The position numbers and the translations under genes are program-made. The notes below the pieces were generated by a model. The model was given only the letters and a program-made list of their open reading frames with translations, was not told the DNA's origin and did no database searches. Source: DASUBN01 sp964584665 (lineage in GTDB: Bacteria > Pseudomonadota > Gammaproteobacteria > Natronospirales > REEB76). Taken from it: a DNA stretch of 19,469 nucleotides. This document shows positions 1 through 5,374 of this stretch, piece by piece. Each line of letters starts with the position of its first letter. Positions within the stretch are counted from its first letter, which is position 1. The DNA lies in the NCBI GenBank assembly GCA_964584665.1, contig CAZPAO010000037.1, positions 1 through 19,469 on the forward strand, read 5' to 3'.

Positions 1-164
1 AGACACATGTCTGGCTCGCGCGGGCCGAAGCAGGCTCGAAGGATTTCACGGCGGCCCGCGCCGATCTCACCACGGCGCTTAGGCTTGCGCCGGATTACGG
101 GTACGCGCGACGGCTTCTCGATAGATTGCCGCCCGCTCCCCAGGGAGGGAAGGGGTCGGTTTGA
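1..164 (+). CDS. 3' end of a TPR-repeat protein (partial)
   Basis: The reading frame beginning at base 3 is open from the window edge to a TGA at 162-164 and gives about 53 residues. The stretch KDFTAARADLTTALRLAPDY is a textbook C-terminal half of a tetratricopeptide repeat: a small residue in the first helix, then A-x-x-D-L-x-x-A-L-x-L-x-P. It is followed by YARRLLDRL, which could be the next helix or a capping helix. The last residues are Gly/Pro-rich and probably unstructured. The gene starts upstream of the window, so its size and role cannot be judged. TPRs are protein-interaction scaffolds. A hairpin begins two bases after the stop. A longer open frame in another register (from base 7) covers this and the next gene but looks like a shadow. 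Confidence 0.72.
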   Translation, partial: THVWLARAEAGSKDFTAARADLTTALRLAPDYGYARRLLDRLPPAPQGGKGSV

Positions 165-166
165 GA

Positions 167-184
167 GGTCCCGGAAACGGGACC
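167..184 (+). terminator. GAAA-tetraloop hairpin after the TPR gene
   Basis: A perfect 7-bp stem, GGTCCCG (167-173) and CGGGACC (178-184), closes a GAAA tetraloop. It starts two bases after the TPR stop codon. There is no T-tract after it, so it is either a weak terminator or a 3'-end stabilising structure; the position rather than the sequence makes the terminator reading plausible. Confidence 0.4.
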
Positions 185-276
185 AGAGCCCCTCAATCAA
201 TAATGCTTTCTATCCTTATGCCGGTATCCCTCAGGGCGAGCTTGAGGTCCATGTCCGGATATTCGGCGCCGGCTTC

Positions 277-639
277 CTAATCGATATATCTCTCAGTCAC
301 CGCCCCATCCAGATGGCGTACTCGCGCCTTCGCCAGTACATCCAGCGGCATGAGCCGGGCATTCGCGCCCATGCGATTCAGATCCCGGTCCGGATGCACC
401 GCCGCCCAATGGGTGACGCACCCGCACTCACCACAGCGGTGGAAGGCGATGGATTTCTCGCCCCACATGTAGCTGTCGGTCTTGCCGCCCTTGGATTCGA
501 TCCGCACTTGGGAAGGTGGGTAGTAAGCCCAGAGCACGCCGTAGCGGCGGCAGATGGAGCAGCTGCAGTCCGTGACCTCCACGGGCACAGCTTCTATAGT
601 CAGCGAGACTAGCCCGCAATGGCATGAGGCGGTGATCAT
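277..639 (-). CDS. GFA-family zinc protein, copy 1
   Basis: This encodes 120 residues of the GFA family (named for glutathione-dependent formaldehyde-activating enzyme; CENP-V/GFA fold), small zinc-binding proteins that mostly lack proven activity. The zinc ligands are present: CHCG at 6-9, CSCSIC at 25-30 and CGEC at 69-72, with a further Cys74. The motif ICRRYG after the second cluster and the conserved H67-R-C are typical. It is a close paralogue of the minus-strand gene ending at 2942; the two align over their whole length, including the SCHCG start and the Y-I/L-D end. The frame stays open for 27 sense codons past the TAG. The start ATG is the one just before the first Cys cluster, giving the normal family length. 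Formaldehyde or glutathione chemistry is not shown by the sequence; a general thiol/zinc role is the safe statement. Confidence 0.88.
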   Translation of the reverse strand: MITASCHCGLVSLTIEAVPVEVTDCSCSICRRYGVLWAYYPPSQVRIESKGGKTDSYMWGEKSIAFHRCGECGCVTHWAAVHPDRDLNRMGANARLMPLDVLAKARVRHLDGAVTERYID

Positions 640-667
640 CGGGTGCCCTGGTGGTGGCGATGCCAGG

Positions 668-708
668 AAAGAGTATAGGATTTGTGAGGGCGCAGACCAC
701 GATTTCCT
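668..708 (+). repeat. Dispersed repeat R1 (core CAGACCACGATTTCCT)
   Basis: Copy R1 of the dispersed direct repeat. It carries CAGACCACGATTTCCT at 693-708, shared base for base with R5. About 10 bases before its first G is AAAGAGTATAGGATT (668-682), which recurs exactly at 4309-4323 in R7. It sits between GFA copy 1 and the transporter fragment that begins at about 708. Confidence 0.75.
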
Positions 709-833
709 GGGGCATCGGCCGCTTCGCGTTCACACCGTTGTTGCCGATGATGGAGATGGACTCGGAGGCATCTATCGCCTTAGGGGGCTGGCTCGCGGCG
801 ACGCACTACATTTGGTATCTCTCTTGGGTGTGA
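708..833 (+). pseudogene. Fragment of a YbfB/YjiJ-type MFS transporter
   Basis: The frame ending in TGA at 831-833 encodes a short peptide containing GIGRFAFTPLLPMM and, 11 residues later, GGWLAATHY. These match the first transmembrane segment and the following loop of YbfB/YjiJ-type major-facilitator transporters, whose N-termini typically read G-x-G-R-F-A-[YF]-T-P-[IL]-L-P and then A-x-x-G-W-L-A-[SA]-x-N-Y. Only about 42 of the roughly 400 residues remain, and the frame closes right after this stretch, so it is a relic. The similarity starts immediately after repeat R1. An ATG at 651 opens the frame, but the residues before 708 do not resemble the family. The assignment is from memory of the family motif; the alternative is a chance-coded peptide. 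Confidence 0.5.
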
Positions 834-878
834 TAACGATCTATCCAGGGCGATAGTCCATCAACAGGGAGGTTGACC

Positions 879-1727
879 ATGGCTAAGACCACTACGAGAT
901 CAAGAAAAATAGCTCCGAAGACGACGGTAAAGTCGACCACAAAGAAAGAACAGACTAGACAAACCTGGGATCCCTGGGCGCTGATGCGGATGGTCGGCAG
1001 GCGTTGGCTCATCGCGGCGAGCGCCCTCATAGTATATGGGCTGATATATCTCACCGGCCTGACGAAGCATGAAGGGTATCTGGAGGCATTCGGTGTAGAC
1101 CCGCATGCATTCCCCCAGCCGGCGAGCGAATACTTCACCTTGGCATTCGCTGCCTATCTTGAGCAGTTCGTCAAGGTTATAGGAAACCAGCAAAATTTCT
1201 TCACGCTGATCGGTGTCGTAGCGGCAGCGGGGACTATCGTCGCCCTCATTATGGTTCCTTTGCTCGAATATACCGACAAGCGGAGTAAAACCCTGGAATT
1301 GAATGAGATGTTAAGAATGGCTCAGGGTCGCGAGCGCTCTCCGTTATACCGCTTTCGGGCCTGGGTGCTGAGCTGGGACCCCCTGTGGCTGAAGATCCCG
1401 TGTGTAGTTGGATCGTGCACGGTCATAATTTGGACGCTTGTTCCCACCATCATCAGTTTCTTCATCATGTTGGGGTGTTGGCCCACTTTCCAAGGGCAGG
1501 AAGACGCCAGGAACGAGAAGCGGACGTTCTATCAGTGCAAGGGCGAGAGGTATGTAAGGGGCGAGCTGTGCGCATATCTTCTGGACCGCGATAAGAATGT
1601 GGTCGCGAGCGGGATACAGGTGGCCACAAGCGAGGCAAACATCGCGATTTACGATGGACATGGGTCCTACGTCTTTAAGCGTGATGGGTTGACTGTTTTT
1701 GTACCTCTCAAGAACTCGCCCAAGTAG
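879..1727 (+). CDS. Uncharacterised multi-pass membrane protein
   Basis: This encodes 282 residues of unrecognised family. A very basic, Thr/Lys-rich N-terminus (1-29) is followed by hydrophobic segments at about 43-60, 107-130 and 172-199, and a weaker one at 85-100. A soluble C-terminal part (about 200-282) contains three Cys (C200, C220, C231) and ends with short beta-like strands. The basic N-terminus suggests it stays in the cytoplasm. The start is the ATG at 879, because GGGAGG lies six bases upstream; a TTG at 873 is in frame but overlaps this Shine-Dalgarno. Codon use is AT-rich for the window (AGA, ATA, AAA frequent), unlike genes after 3.4 kb, which suggests a different origin. It is followed directly by repeat R2. 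No function is claimed. Confidence 0.72.
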   Translation: MAKTTTRSRKIAPKTTVKSTTKKEQTRQTWDPWALMRMVGRRWLIAASALIVYGLIYLTGLTKHEGYLEAFGVDPHAFPQPASEYFTLAFAAYLEQFVKVIGNQQNFFTLIGVVAAAGTIVALIMVPLLEYTDKRSKTLELNEMLRMAQGRERSPLYRFRAWVLSWDPLWLKIPCVVGSCTVIIWTLVPTIISFFIMLGCWPTFQGQEDARNEKRTFYQCKGERYVRGELCAYLLDRDKNVVASGIQVATSEANIAIYDGHGSYVFKRDGLTVFVPLKNSPK

Positions 1728-1733
1728 GATAAT

Positions 1734-1753
1734 GGGAGACAGACCACGATTTC
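1734..1753 (+). repeat. Dispersed repeat R2 (core GACAGACCACGATTTC)
   Basis: Copy R2 reads GGGAGACAGACCACGATTTC. The 16-base core at 1738-1753 is identical to R3 and R5. It starts six bases after the stop of the upstream membrane-protein gene and ends 14 bases before the ATG of the DUF6869 gene, filling that gap almost completely. TAGGAT just before it (1725-1730) is the counterpart of the TATAGGAT preceding R1 and R7. Confidence 0.85.
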
Positions 1754-1767
1754 TTAGGAACTGGTGG

Positions 1768-2208
1768 ATGATGAGTTCTATGGACAACGAGGAACGACTG
1801 AAGCTCGCAAGAGCGTGGATTGCTTACACCCGGCTCCCCGTCGAGGACGAAGGAATAAACGATGAGCACTGGTGGGCCATCGAGAAGATGTCTGATATGG
1901 AGCGGGCAGATCCTGAGAGTCTATGGTTGACCATTCTCTTGATACATTCCCTCAATGAAGAACAAGAAGACACCGTCATAGCTGGATGCCTTGCGGCGGG
2001 GCCACTGGAAAACCTACTTGCCTATCACGGCCCTCAGTTCATCGACCGCGTGGAAGCGGAGGCCCGTAGAAATCCCAAGTTTGCCTTTCTTTTATGCGGA
2101 GTCTGGCAGAACTCGATTTCCGATGAGATATGGACGAGAGTTCTGAATACCCGAAATGAAAATGGATGGGACGCCATTCTTCAGAAACCACCCAAAGATA
2201 CGCACTAG
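1768..2208 (+). CDS. DUF6869 domain protein
   Basis: This encodes 146 residues that match, from memory, the DUF6869 family common in Xanthomonadales. Hallmarks are LARAWIAY near the N-terminus, the central AAGPLENLLAYHG, then FIDRVEAEAR and a C-terminal GVWQNSISDEIW. The protein looks soluble and alpha-helical. The family has no assigned biochemical function. ATGs at 1768, 1771 and 1780 are all in frame; the first is preferred because AGGAA lies seven bases upstream. It lies alone between repeats R2 and R3, in the AT-richer part of the window, and has no visible operon partner. Confidence 0.82.
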   Translation: MMSSMDNEERLKLARAWIAYTRLPVEDEGINDEHWWAIEKMSDMERADPESLWLTILLIHSLNEEQEDTVIAGCLAAGPLENLLAYHGPQFIDRVEAEARRNPKFAFLLCGVWQNSISDEIWTRVLNTRNENGWDAILQKPPKDTH

Positions 2209-2225
2209 CTTAGGCGCATCGAATA

Positions 2226-2243
2226 GGGACAGACCACGATTTC
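2226..2243 (+). repeat. Dispersed repeat R3 (GGGACAGACCACGATTTC)
   Basis: Copy R3, the cleanest version of the element, with the 16-base core at 2228-2243. It lies 17 bases after the DUF6869 stop codon and 14 bases before the stop of the broken GFA copy. It therefore forms one border of the broken copy, and R4 forms the other. Confidence 0.85.
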
Positions 2244-2257
2244 GGTCTTCTTAAAGA

Positions 2258-2359
2258 TCAGTCGAGATATTTCCAAGTCTCCGCCCCATCGAAATGCCGC
2301 CTCTTGGCCTTCGCCAGCATTCCCGGCACCAGCATCGGGGCATTCACGCCCTTGAGGTC
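2258..2359 (-). pseudogene. Broken GFA-family gene (C-terminal remnant)
   Basis: Read on the minus strand, this stretch encodes about 33 residues ending AKAKRRHFDGAETWKYLD and then TGA. The last dozen or so residues are identical to the C-terminus of the intact GFA gene ending at 2942, and the preceding GVNAPML aligns with its GVNARML. Upstream of about 2359 the similarity stops and the sequence runs into repeat R4. The zinc-binding N-terminal three quarters are missing, so this cannot be a functional GFA protein. Both edges of the remnant lie within about 16 bases of a repeat copy (R3 and R4), as if a whole unit had been lost between repeats. It is closer to copy 2 (2942-3301) than to copy 1. 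Confidence 0.82.
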
Positions 2360-2374
2360 TTGGTAGGATAGATA

Positions 2375-2392
2375 GGGGCAGTACACGATTTC
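2375..2392 (+). repeat. Dispersed repeat R4 (GGGGCAGTACACGATTTC)
   Basis: Copy R4, diverged in the middle (GTACAC for GACCAC) but with the GGGG-CAG start and ACGATTTC end intact. TAGGATAGATA precedes it, as TATAGGAT precedes R1 and R7. It separates the GFA remnant from the membrane-protein gene starting at 2421. Confidence 0.75.
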
Positions 2393-2420
2393 ATCAGTTC
2401 GATAAGGTAAGGGGATTCAA

Positions 2421-2912
2421 ATGGATGCCAGATCATTTGCGCAGGTCGCCTTACGGCTGTTGGCGGTCTTTATGATTTTTGCGGGACTAGTGGGATTGCC
2501 TGCCATAATCTTGGCTCTGAAAGACAATAGCGTGCCACTGGATTCGAAAGTCGATGTCCACGTATATATCGCCTCTCTCCTTTTCCCGATGATCCTTGGC
2601 GTAGTGATATGGATGATCAGCCCAAGGCTGGCCCGCTGGATGGCGGGCAAGAACGAGCCCCCTGAATCGATCGTTCCGTTGGATGTGACGCGACTGCAGA
2701 CCGTAGCCTTTGTGGTCCTGGGAACATGGCTGGCAATCAATACTCTTTCCCAGGTACTCGTCTTTGCCGCAAATCCGAATTGGAGCGACCCCTTCGTCTG
2801 GCAACAGGTCGCGGGATTAGCGCTCAGTCTGTGCCTGATTGCGGGCGCCAAGTCACTCGCGCGTTTGACTCAAAAGATCCGCGAGTTCGGGACCGCCCAG
2901 GATCAAAAGTGA
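2421..2912 (+). CDS. Uncharacterised four-TM membrane protein
   Basis: This encodes 163 residues with four hydrophobic segments at about 10-32, 48-67, 92-115 and 128-146. Short loops and a basic C-terminal tail (about 147-158, with KSLARLTQKIR) suggest an inner-membrane protein with that tail in the cytoplasm. I do not recognise the family. The ATG at 2421 follows a purine-rich AAGGGG about seven bases upstream. The gene lies between repeats R4 and R5 with no other gene in the unit. Its stop at 2910-2912 faces the GFA gene convergently, with only R5 between them. Confidence 0.75.
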   Translation: MDARSFAQVALRLLAVFMIFAGLVGLPAIILALKDNSVPLDSKVDVHVYIASLLFPMILGVVIWMISPRLARWMAGKNEPPESIVPLDVTRLQTVAFVVLGTWLAINTLSQVLVFAANPNWSDPFVWQQVAGLALSLCLIAGAKSLARLTQKIREFGTAQDQK

Positions 2913-2921
2913 GAAGACAAT

Positions 2922-2943
2922 AAAGGACAGACCACGATTTCCT
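2922..2943 (+). repeat. Dispersed repeat R5 (core GACAGACCACGATTTC)
   Basis: Copy R5, AAAGGACAGACCACGATTTC followed by CT. Its exact 16-base core lies at 2926-2941. It fills the gap between two convergent genes, and its last base abuts the complement of the stop codon of GFA copy 2 (2942-2944). Bases shared with R1 continue into that codon. Confidence 0.85.
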
Positions 2944-3301
2944 AGTCGAGATATTTCCAAGTCTCCGCCCCGTCGAAATGCCGCAGCTTGGCCTTGGCCA
3001 GCACTTCCGGCGGCAGCATGCGGGCATTCACGCCCATGCGGTCGATCTCGCCTTCCGGCACCGCTGTCCAGTGAGTCACGCAGCCGCAATCCGGGCAGCG
3101 GTGGTGGGCCATCGATTTGTCACCCCACATGTAGGTATCCGTCTTCCCGTCCTTGACCGTGACCCGCACTTGGGACGGGCGGTAATAGGCGCAGAGCGTC
3201 CCGTACCGCCGGCAGATGGAGCAGTTGCACTCCGTCACCTGCACCGGCGCTGTCTCCAGCTCCAGCGAGACATTTCCGCAATGGCATGAGGCGGTGACCA
3301 T
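2942..3301 (-). CDS. GFA-family zinc protein, copy 2
   Basis: This encodes 119 residues of the GFA family, paralogous to the gene at 277-639. It has the same zinc ligands (CHCG at 6-9, CNCSIC at 25-30, CPDC at 69-72, plus Cys74) and the same ICRRYG, HHRC and GVNAR motifs. The two proteins differ mostly by conservative substitutions. Its last dozen or so codons also match the broken copy at 2258-2359, so three related copies sit within 3 kb. The start ATG is directly before the SCHCG cluster, as in copy 1. It converges with the four-TM gene. Substrate is unknown: GFA proteins bind zinc through Cys clusters, and few have a demonstrated role. Confidence 0.88.
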   Translation of the reverse strand: MVTASCHCGNVSLELETAPVQVTECNCSICRRYGTLCAYYRPSQVRVTVKDGKTDTYMWGDKSMAHHRCPDCGCVTHWTAVPEGEIDRMGVNARMLPPEVLAKAKLRHFDGAETWKYLD

Positions 3302-3351
3302 CGGAGATTCCTTCGCGGCAGTAAGGGAGTCGTTGAAGGGTATAGAAATAG

Positions 3352-3402
3352 CAGCGGATAGACCACGGTCTCGATCAGAAGTATAGAGGGGGGTCTGTCA
3401 CA
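3352..3402 (+). repeat. Degenerate repeat R6 with an inverted partner
   Basis: GCGGATAGACCACGGTCTC (3352-3370) is a decayed copy of the repeat, upstream of GFA copy 2. GGTATAG about 15 bases before it resembles the TATAGGAT seen before other copies. About 20 bases further on, GGTCTGTCAC (3393-3402) is the inverted version of GTGACAGACC, so GATAGACC and GGTCTGTC could pair into an 8-bp stem with one G-U pair. This is the only place in the window where I see an inverted partner. Confidence 0.5.
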
Positions 3403-3477
3403 AAAGATTCATCAAGTGGCCCCTTCGATACATGAAGTCAGGGAGGGGCTAGCAAGTTGATCGACAACCGGCGAGCA

Positions 3478-4254
3478 TCATTGCCGGTCGAACACGAAGA
3501 TATTCCGGGCGCGCATGCCTGACTTGTGTATGGCCAGCGTCAGGGTCTTGAGGTCGGAAGAGAGCGTTATCTCCTGGGTGTCCACGGCTTTGCCATTGAG
3601 CTTGTCCGTCACCTCAAGGCTGCGGGCACTCACCCGCCGGGCGGAATACGTGGTCCCCGGCGCTGCGTTGGAGCTGAGGCTGGGATAGTCCTTGCCATCG
3701 AAGCGCAGGTCCTTCGGCTTGTCTGAGGTGGGGGAGATGAGCGAGAGGCCGCCCCCGGCGTAGGGCTGGAACTTGATCACCAGCTCGAAGTTCACTTTCA
3801 CGCTCGAGCTTTCCCAGGTCCCGGCGAACCCCGAAGTCGGCGTGGTCCGCTGGTACACATATTTCAGGTTGGAAGCGGAGCCATCCGGGGCGAAGCTCGT
3901 GAAGTCGTCGGTGAGCGCACTGCCATCCTTGGAGAGCTTCCAGTCCGCCGTGAGCAGGATATGGCCGTCCTTCTTGCGGACGACCTTCAAGGCATCCGGG
4001 CCCTCGAGCGTGACCGCCAGGGTGGTGCCGCCATAGCCCGGCTGGTCGGTGCCATCGGCGGCCACCGTCTCGGCGCCCGCGCCGAAGTCGAAGCTGTACT
4101 TGTCGCCGCCGGCGCTCTCGACTTTCATCTGGTCGGTGAGCTGGCTCTTGGAGGTGTTCAGTTTCCACGCGCCGACGAAGGGATCGTTCGCCGCCCAAGC
4201 GGCGCTCGCCATCACGCCGAGGGCCAGGAGCAGCGGAAATCTAAGCTTAAACAT
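3478..4254 (-). CDS. Exported lipocalin-like protein with two related halves
   Basis: This encodes 258 residues. A Sec signal peptide (1-21, basic start, hydrophobic core, A-W-A end) leads into a beta-rich protein. The mature start, NDPFVGAWKLNTSKS, is typical of small exported proteins with a lipocalin-like barrel (F-x-G-x-W-K-L-N-x-x-K-S). A second F-A-G-T-W at 143-147 begins a second half, also ending in alternating strands, which suggests an internal duplication: two barrel-like modules (about 23-138 and 142-258). AAGGAGA is five bases upstream of the ATG. It is divergent from the membrane-protein gene at 4381 across 126 bases. Ligand and pathway are unknown; periplasmic location is inferred from the signal peptide. 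Confidence 0.78.
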   Translation of the reverse strand: MFKLRFPLLLALGVMASAAWAANDPFVGAWKLNTSKSQLTDQMKVESAGGDKYSFDFGAGAETVAADGTDQPGYGGTTLAVTLEGPDALKVVRKKDGHILLTADWKLSKDGSALTDDFTSFAPDGSASNLKYVYQRTTPTSGFAGTWESSSVKVNFELVIKFQPYAGGGLSLISPTSDKPKDLRFDGKDYPSLSSNAAPGTTYSARRVSARSLEVTDKLNGKAVDTQEITLSSDLKTLTLAIHKSGMRARNIFVFDRQ

Positions 4255-4287
4255 GGGGTTCTCCTTGCCGGCAGTGTGAGGATCGGA

Positions 4288-4304
4288 AGGCCTTCTAAGG
4301 GCCT
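4288..4304. other. Small hairpin in a divergent intergenic region
   Basis: AGGCCTT (4288-4294) and AGGGCCT (4298-4304) can pair over seven base pairs, including one T-G, around a 3-base loop. It sits between the divergent lipocalin-like and membrane-protein genes, just before repeat R7. It could be an operator or merely a leader hairpin. Confidence 0.3.
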
Positions 4305-4308
4305 CATC

Positions 4309-4349
4309 AAAGAGTATAGGATTGCAGAGGGGAGAGACTAGGGCTTTTG
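4309..4349 (+). repeat. Degenerate repeat R7
   Basis: This begins with AAAGAGTATAGGATT (4309-4323), identical over 15 bases to the start of R1. After the same four-base gap it continues AGGGGAGAGACTAGGGCTTTT, which aligns without gaps to the R1 repeat body with substitutions. The shared first part shows that the repeat unit is about 40 bases long, not only the 16-base core. Confidence 0.6.
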
Positions 4350-4380
4350 TCCCGAGCGGCCTTGGTCCTTAGGGGAGAAC

Positions 4381-4902
4381 ATGGAAATCAAAGGTACGGT
4401 CTTCTTATATACATTGGCGACCCTGATGGTCACCTTCGCGGGATTCTCGGCGCTCCTGTTCGTCATACGCCAGGCCGCGGGCGCGAAGCTGTCCTTGCTG
4501 GATAGGTTCATCGTAAGGAACGTGATGACCTATGCCTTCGTCCTGACGGCAGCAGCGCTGCTGCCGGCCCTGCTTGCGCTCTTCGACGTAGGGGACGATC
4601 AGCTCTGGCGGGTCTCCGGCGTGCTGTTCGCGCTACCCATGCTCTCCCTCCAGGCCAGTTATCCGGTCCGGCGCCGCAAGGCGGTGGGGAGTGCGCCGCC
4701 CTTCCCGATCTACGCGGTCTTCGTGGTGTTCGGCTCCGCGGTGACGCTCGCCATGCTCGTCTGCCTGTGGCTGGGCACCCACTACGCCGCGGCGGTCTAC
4801 ATCACTGCCCTGGTGATCGACTTCTTCACCGTCGTCTACGGCTTCCTGAACGCGCTCGACATCATCATGCAGCAGCCGACCGAAGAACCGGGCCATAGAT
4901 AG
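4381..4902 (+). CDS. Uncharacterised five-TM membrane protein
   Basis: This encodes 173 residues, most of them hydrophobic, with probable transmembrane segments at about 5-28, 47-69, 76-93, 110-132 and 137-158. Basic residues in loops (R30, R43, R46, and RRRK at 97-100) give partial orientation cues. The C-terminal NALDIIMQQP recalls a small conserved family of proteobacterial membrane proteins of unknown function; I cannot name it. AGGGGAGAAC immediately before ATG supplies the Shine-Dalgarno. It is the plus-strand member of a divergent pair with the lipocalin-like gene and is followed by degenerate repeat R8. Confidence 0.75.
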   Translation: MEIKGTVFLYTLATLMVTFAGFSALLFVIRQAAGAKLSLLDRFIVRNVMTYAFVLTAAALLPALLALFDVGDDQLWRVSGVLFALPMLSLQASYPVRRRKAVGSAPPFPIYAVFVVFGSAVTLAMLVCLWLGTHYAAAVYITALVIDFFTVVYGFLNALDIIMQQPTEEPGHR

Positions 4903-4919
4903 GACTACACTCAGCATAC

Positions 4920-4940
4920 GGGCGAGGACCACGGTTCTTA
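4920..4940 (+). repeat. Degenerate repeat R8
   Basis: GGGCGAGGACCACGGTTCTTA, in the gap between the five-TM and DUF4124 genes, matches the repeat pattern GGGAcaGACCACGATTTCtTA with several substitutions and has the same orientation as the other copies. TAGGACTACA lies upstream, where TATAGGAT would be expected. Taken alone it would be weak; its place in the series makes it credible. Confidence 0.5.
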
Positions 4941-4956
4941 CGGGAGGCGGTAGATC

Positions 4957-5337
4957 ATGAAAACCTGGGGACTATTGCTGCTCTGCGCCGTCACGGTCAC
5001 GGCCTCCGCCGACAAGCTCTATACCTGGGTGGATGACCAGGGCCACGTGCACTACACCCAGACCCCGCCGCCGGACGCCGGCACCAAGGCCAAGGCCGTG
5101 GAGATCCATGTGGCTCCGGCGGATCCTGCCGCGGTGCAGGCGGCCCAGGCGCAACAGGCCCAGGCAGCGCAGAATGCAGCCGTGCCTCCCGATCCACAGC
5201 AGGTCGCCATACAGCAACGCTGCGCCGGCCTGCGGGCGCAGATGAGCGCCTATACGCATTCGGACGCCGCGCCCAGCGCGGAACGGACCCAGGCGATAGC
5301 CGACCTCAAGGCCCAGATAGCGAAGGAATGTAACTAG
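4957..5337 (+). CDS. DUF4124 exported protein
   Basis: This encodes 126 residues. A short signal peptide (1-18, ending ASA) is followed by the DUF4124 signature KLYTWVDDQGHVHYTQTPP, a small beta-hairpin module found at the N-terminus of many gammaproteobacterial periplasmic proteins. An Ala/Gln-rich linker (about 57-80) and a helical C-terminus with C89 and C125, which might form a disulphide, complete it. GGGAGGCGG lies upstream of the ATG, at a rather long spacing. No enzymatic motif is present. It sits between repeats R8 and R9, in the same direction as the next gene, 37 bases away, so the two could be co-transcribed. Confidence 0.85.
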   Translation: MKTWGLLLLCAVTVTASADKLYTWVDDQGHVHYTQTPPPDAGTKAKAVEIHVAPADPAAVQAAQAQQAQAAQNAAVPPDPQQVAIQQRCAGLRAQMSAYTHSDAAPSAERTQAIADLKAQIAKECN

Positions 5338-5344
5338 CCGATCT

Positions 5345-5362
5345 GGAGACAGACCGCGATCC
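5345..5362 (+). repeat. Degenerate repeat R9
   Basis: GGAGACAGACCGCGATCC, between the DUF4124 and TIMP/NTR-like genes, keeps GAGACAGACC exactly as in R2 and then CGCGAT for CACGAT. It ends 12 bases before the next ATG. It is the last recognisable copy: I see none after 5.4 kb. Confidence 0.65.
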
Positions 5363-5374
5363 AAACTAAGGAAC

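Noticed and set aside
7..612. 201-codon plus-strand frame over the TPR end and GFA copy 1
   Set aside because: It shows no family motif and lies antisense to a clear GFA gene; the real plus-strand signal in the first 164 bases is in another frame.
668..5362. Chromosomal integron with attC sites
   Set aside because: The layout is cassette-like, but the repeats are about 18-40 bases without the paired RYYYAAC/GTTRRRY boxes of attC, and no integrase is in the window.
668..5362. CRISPR array
   Set aside because: Repeat copies are hundreds of bases apart with genes between, not 30-40-base spacers, and no cas gene is present.
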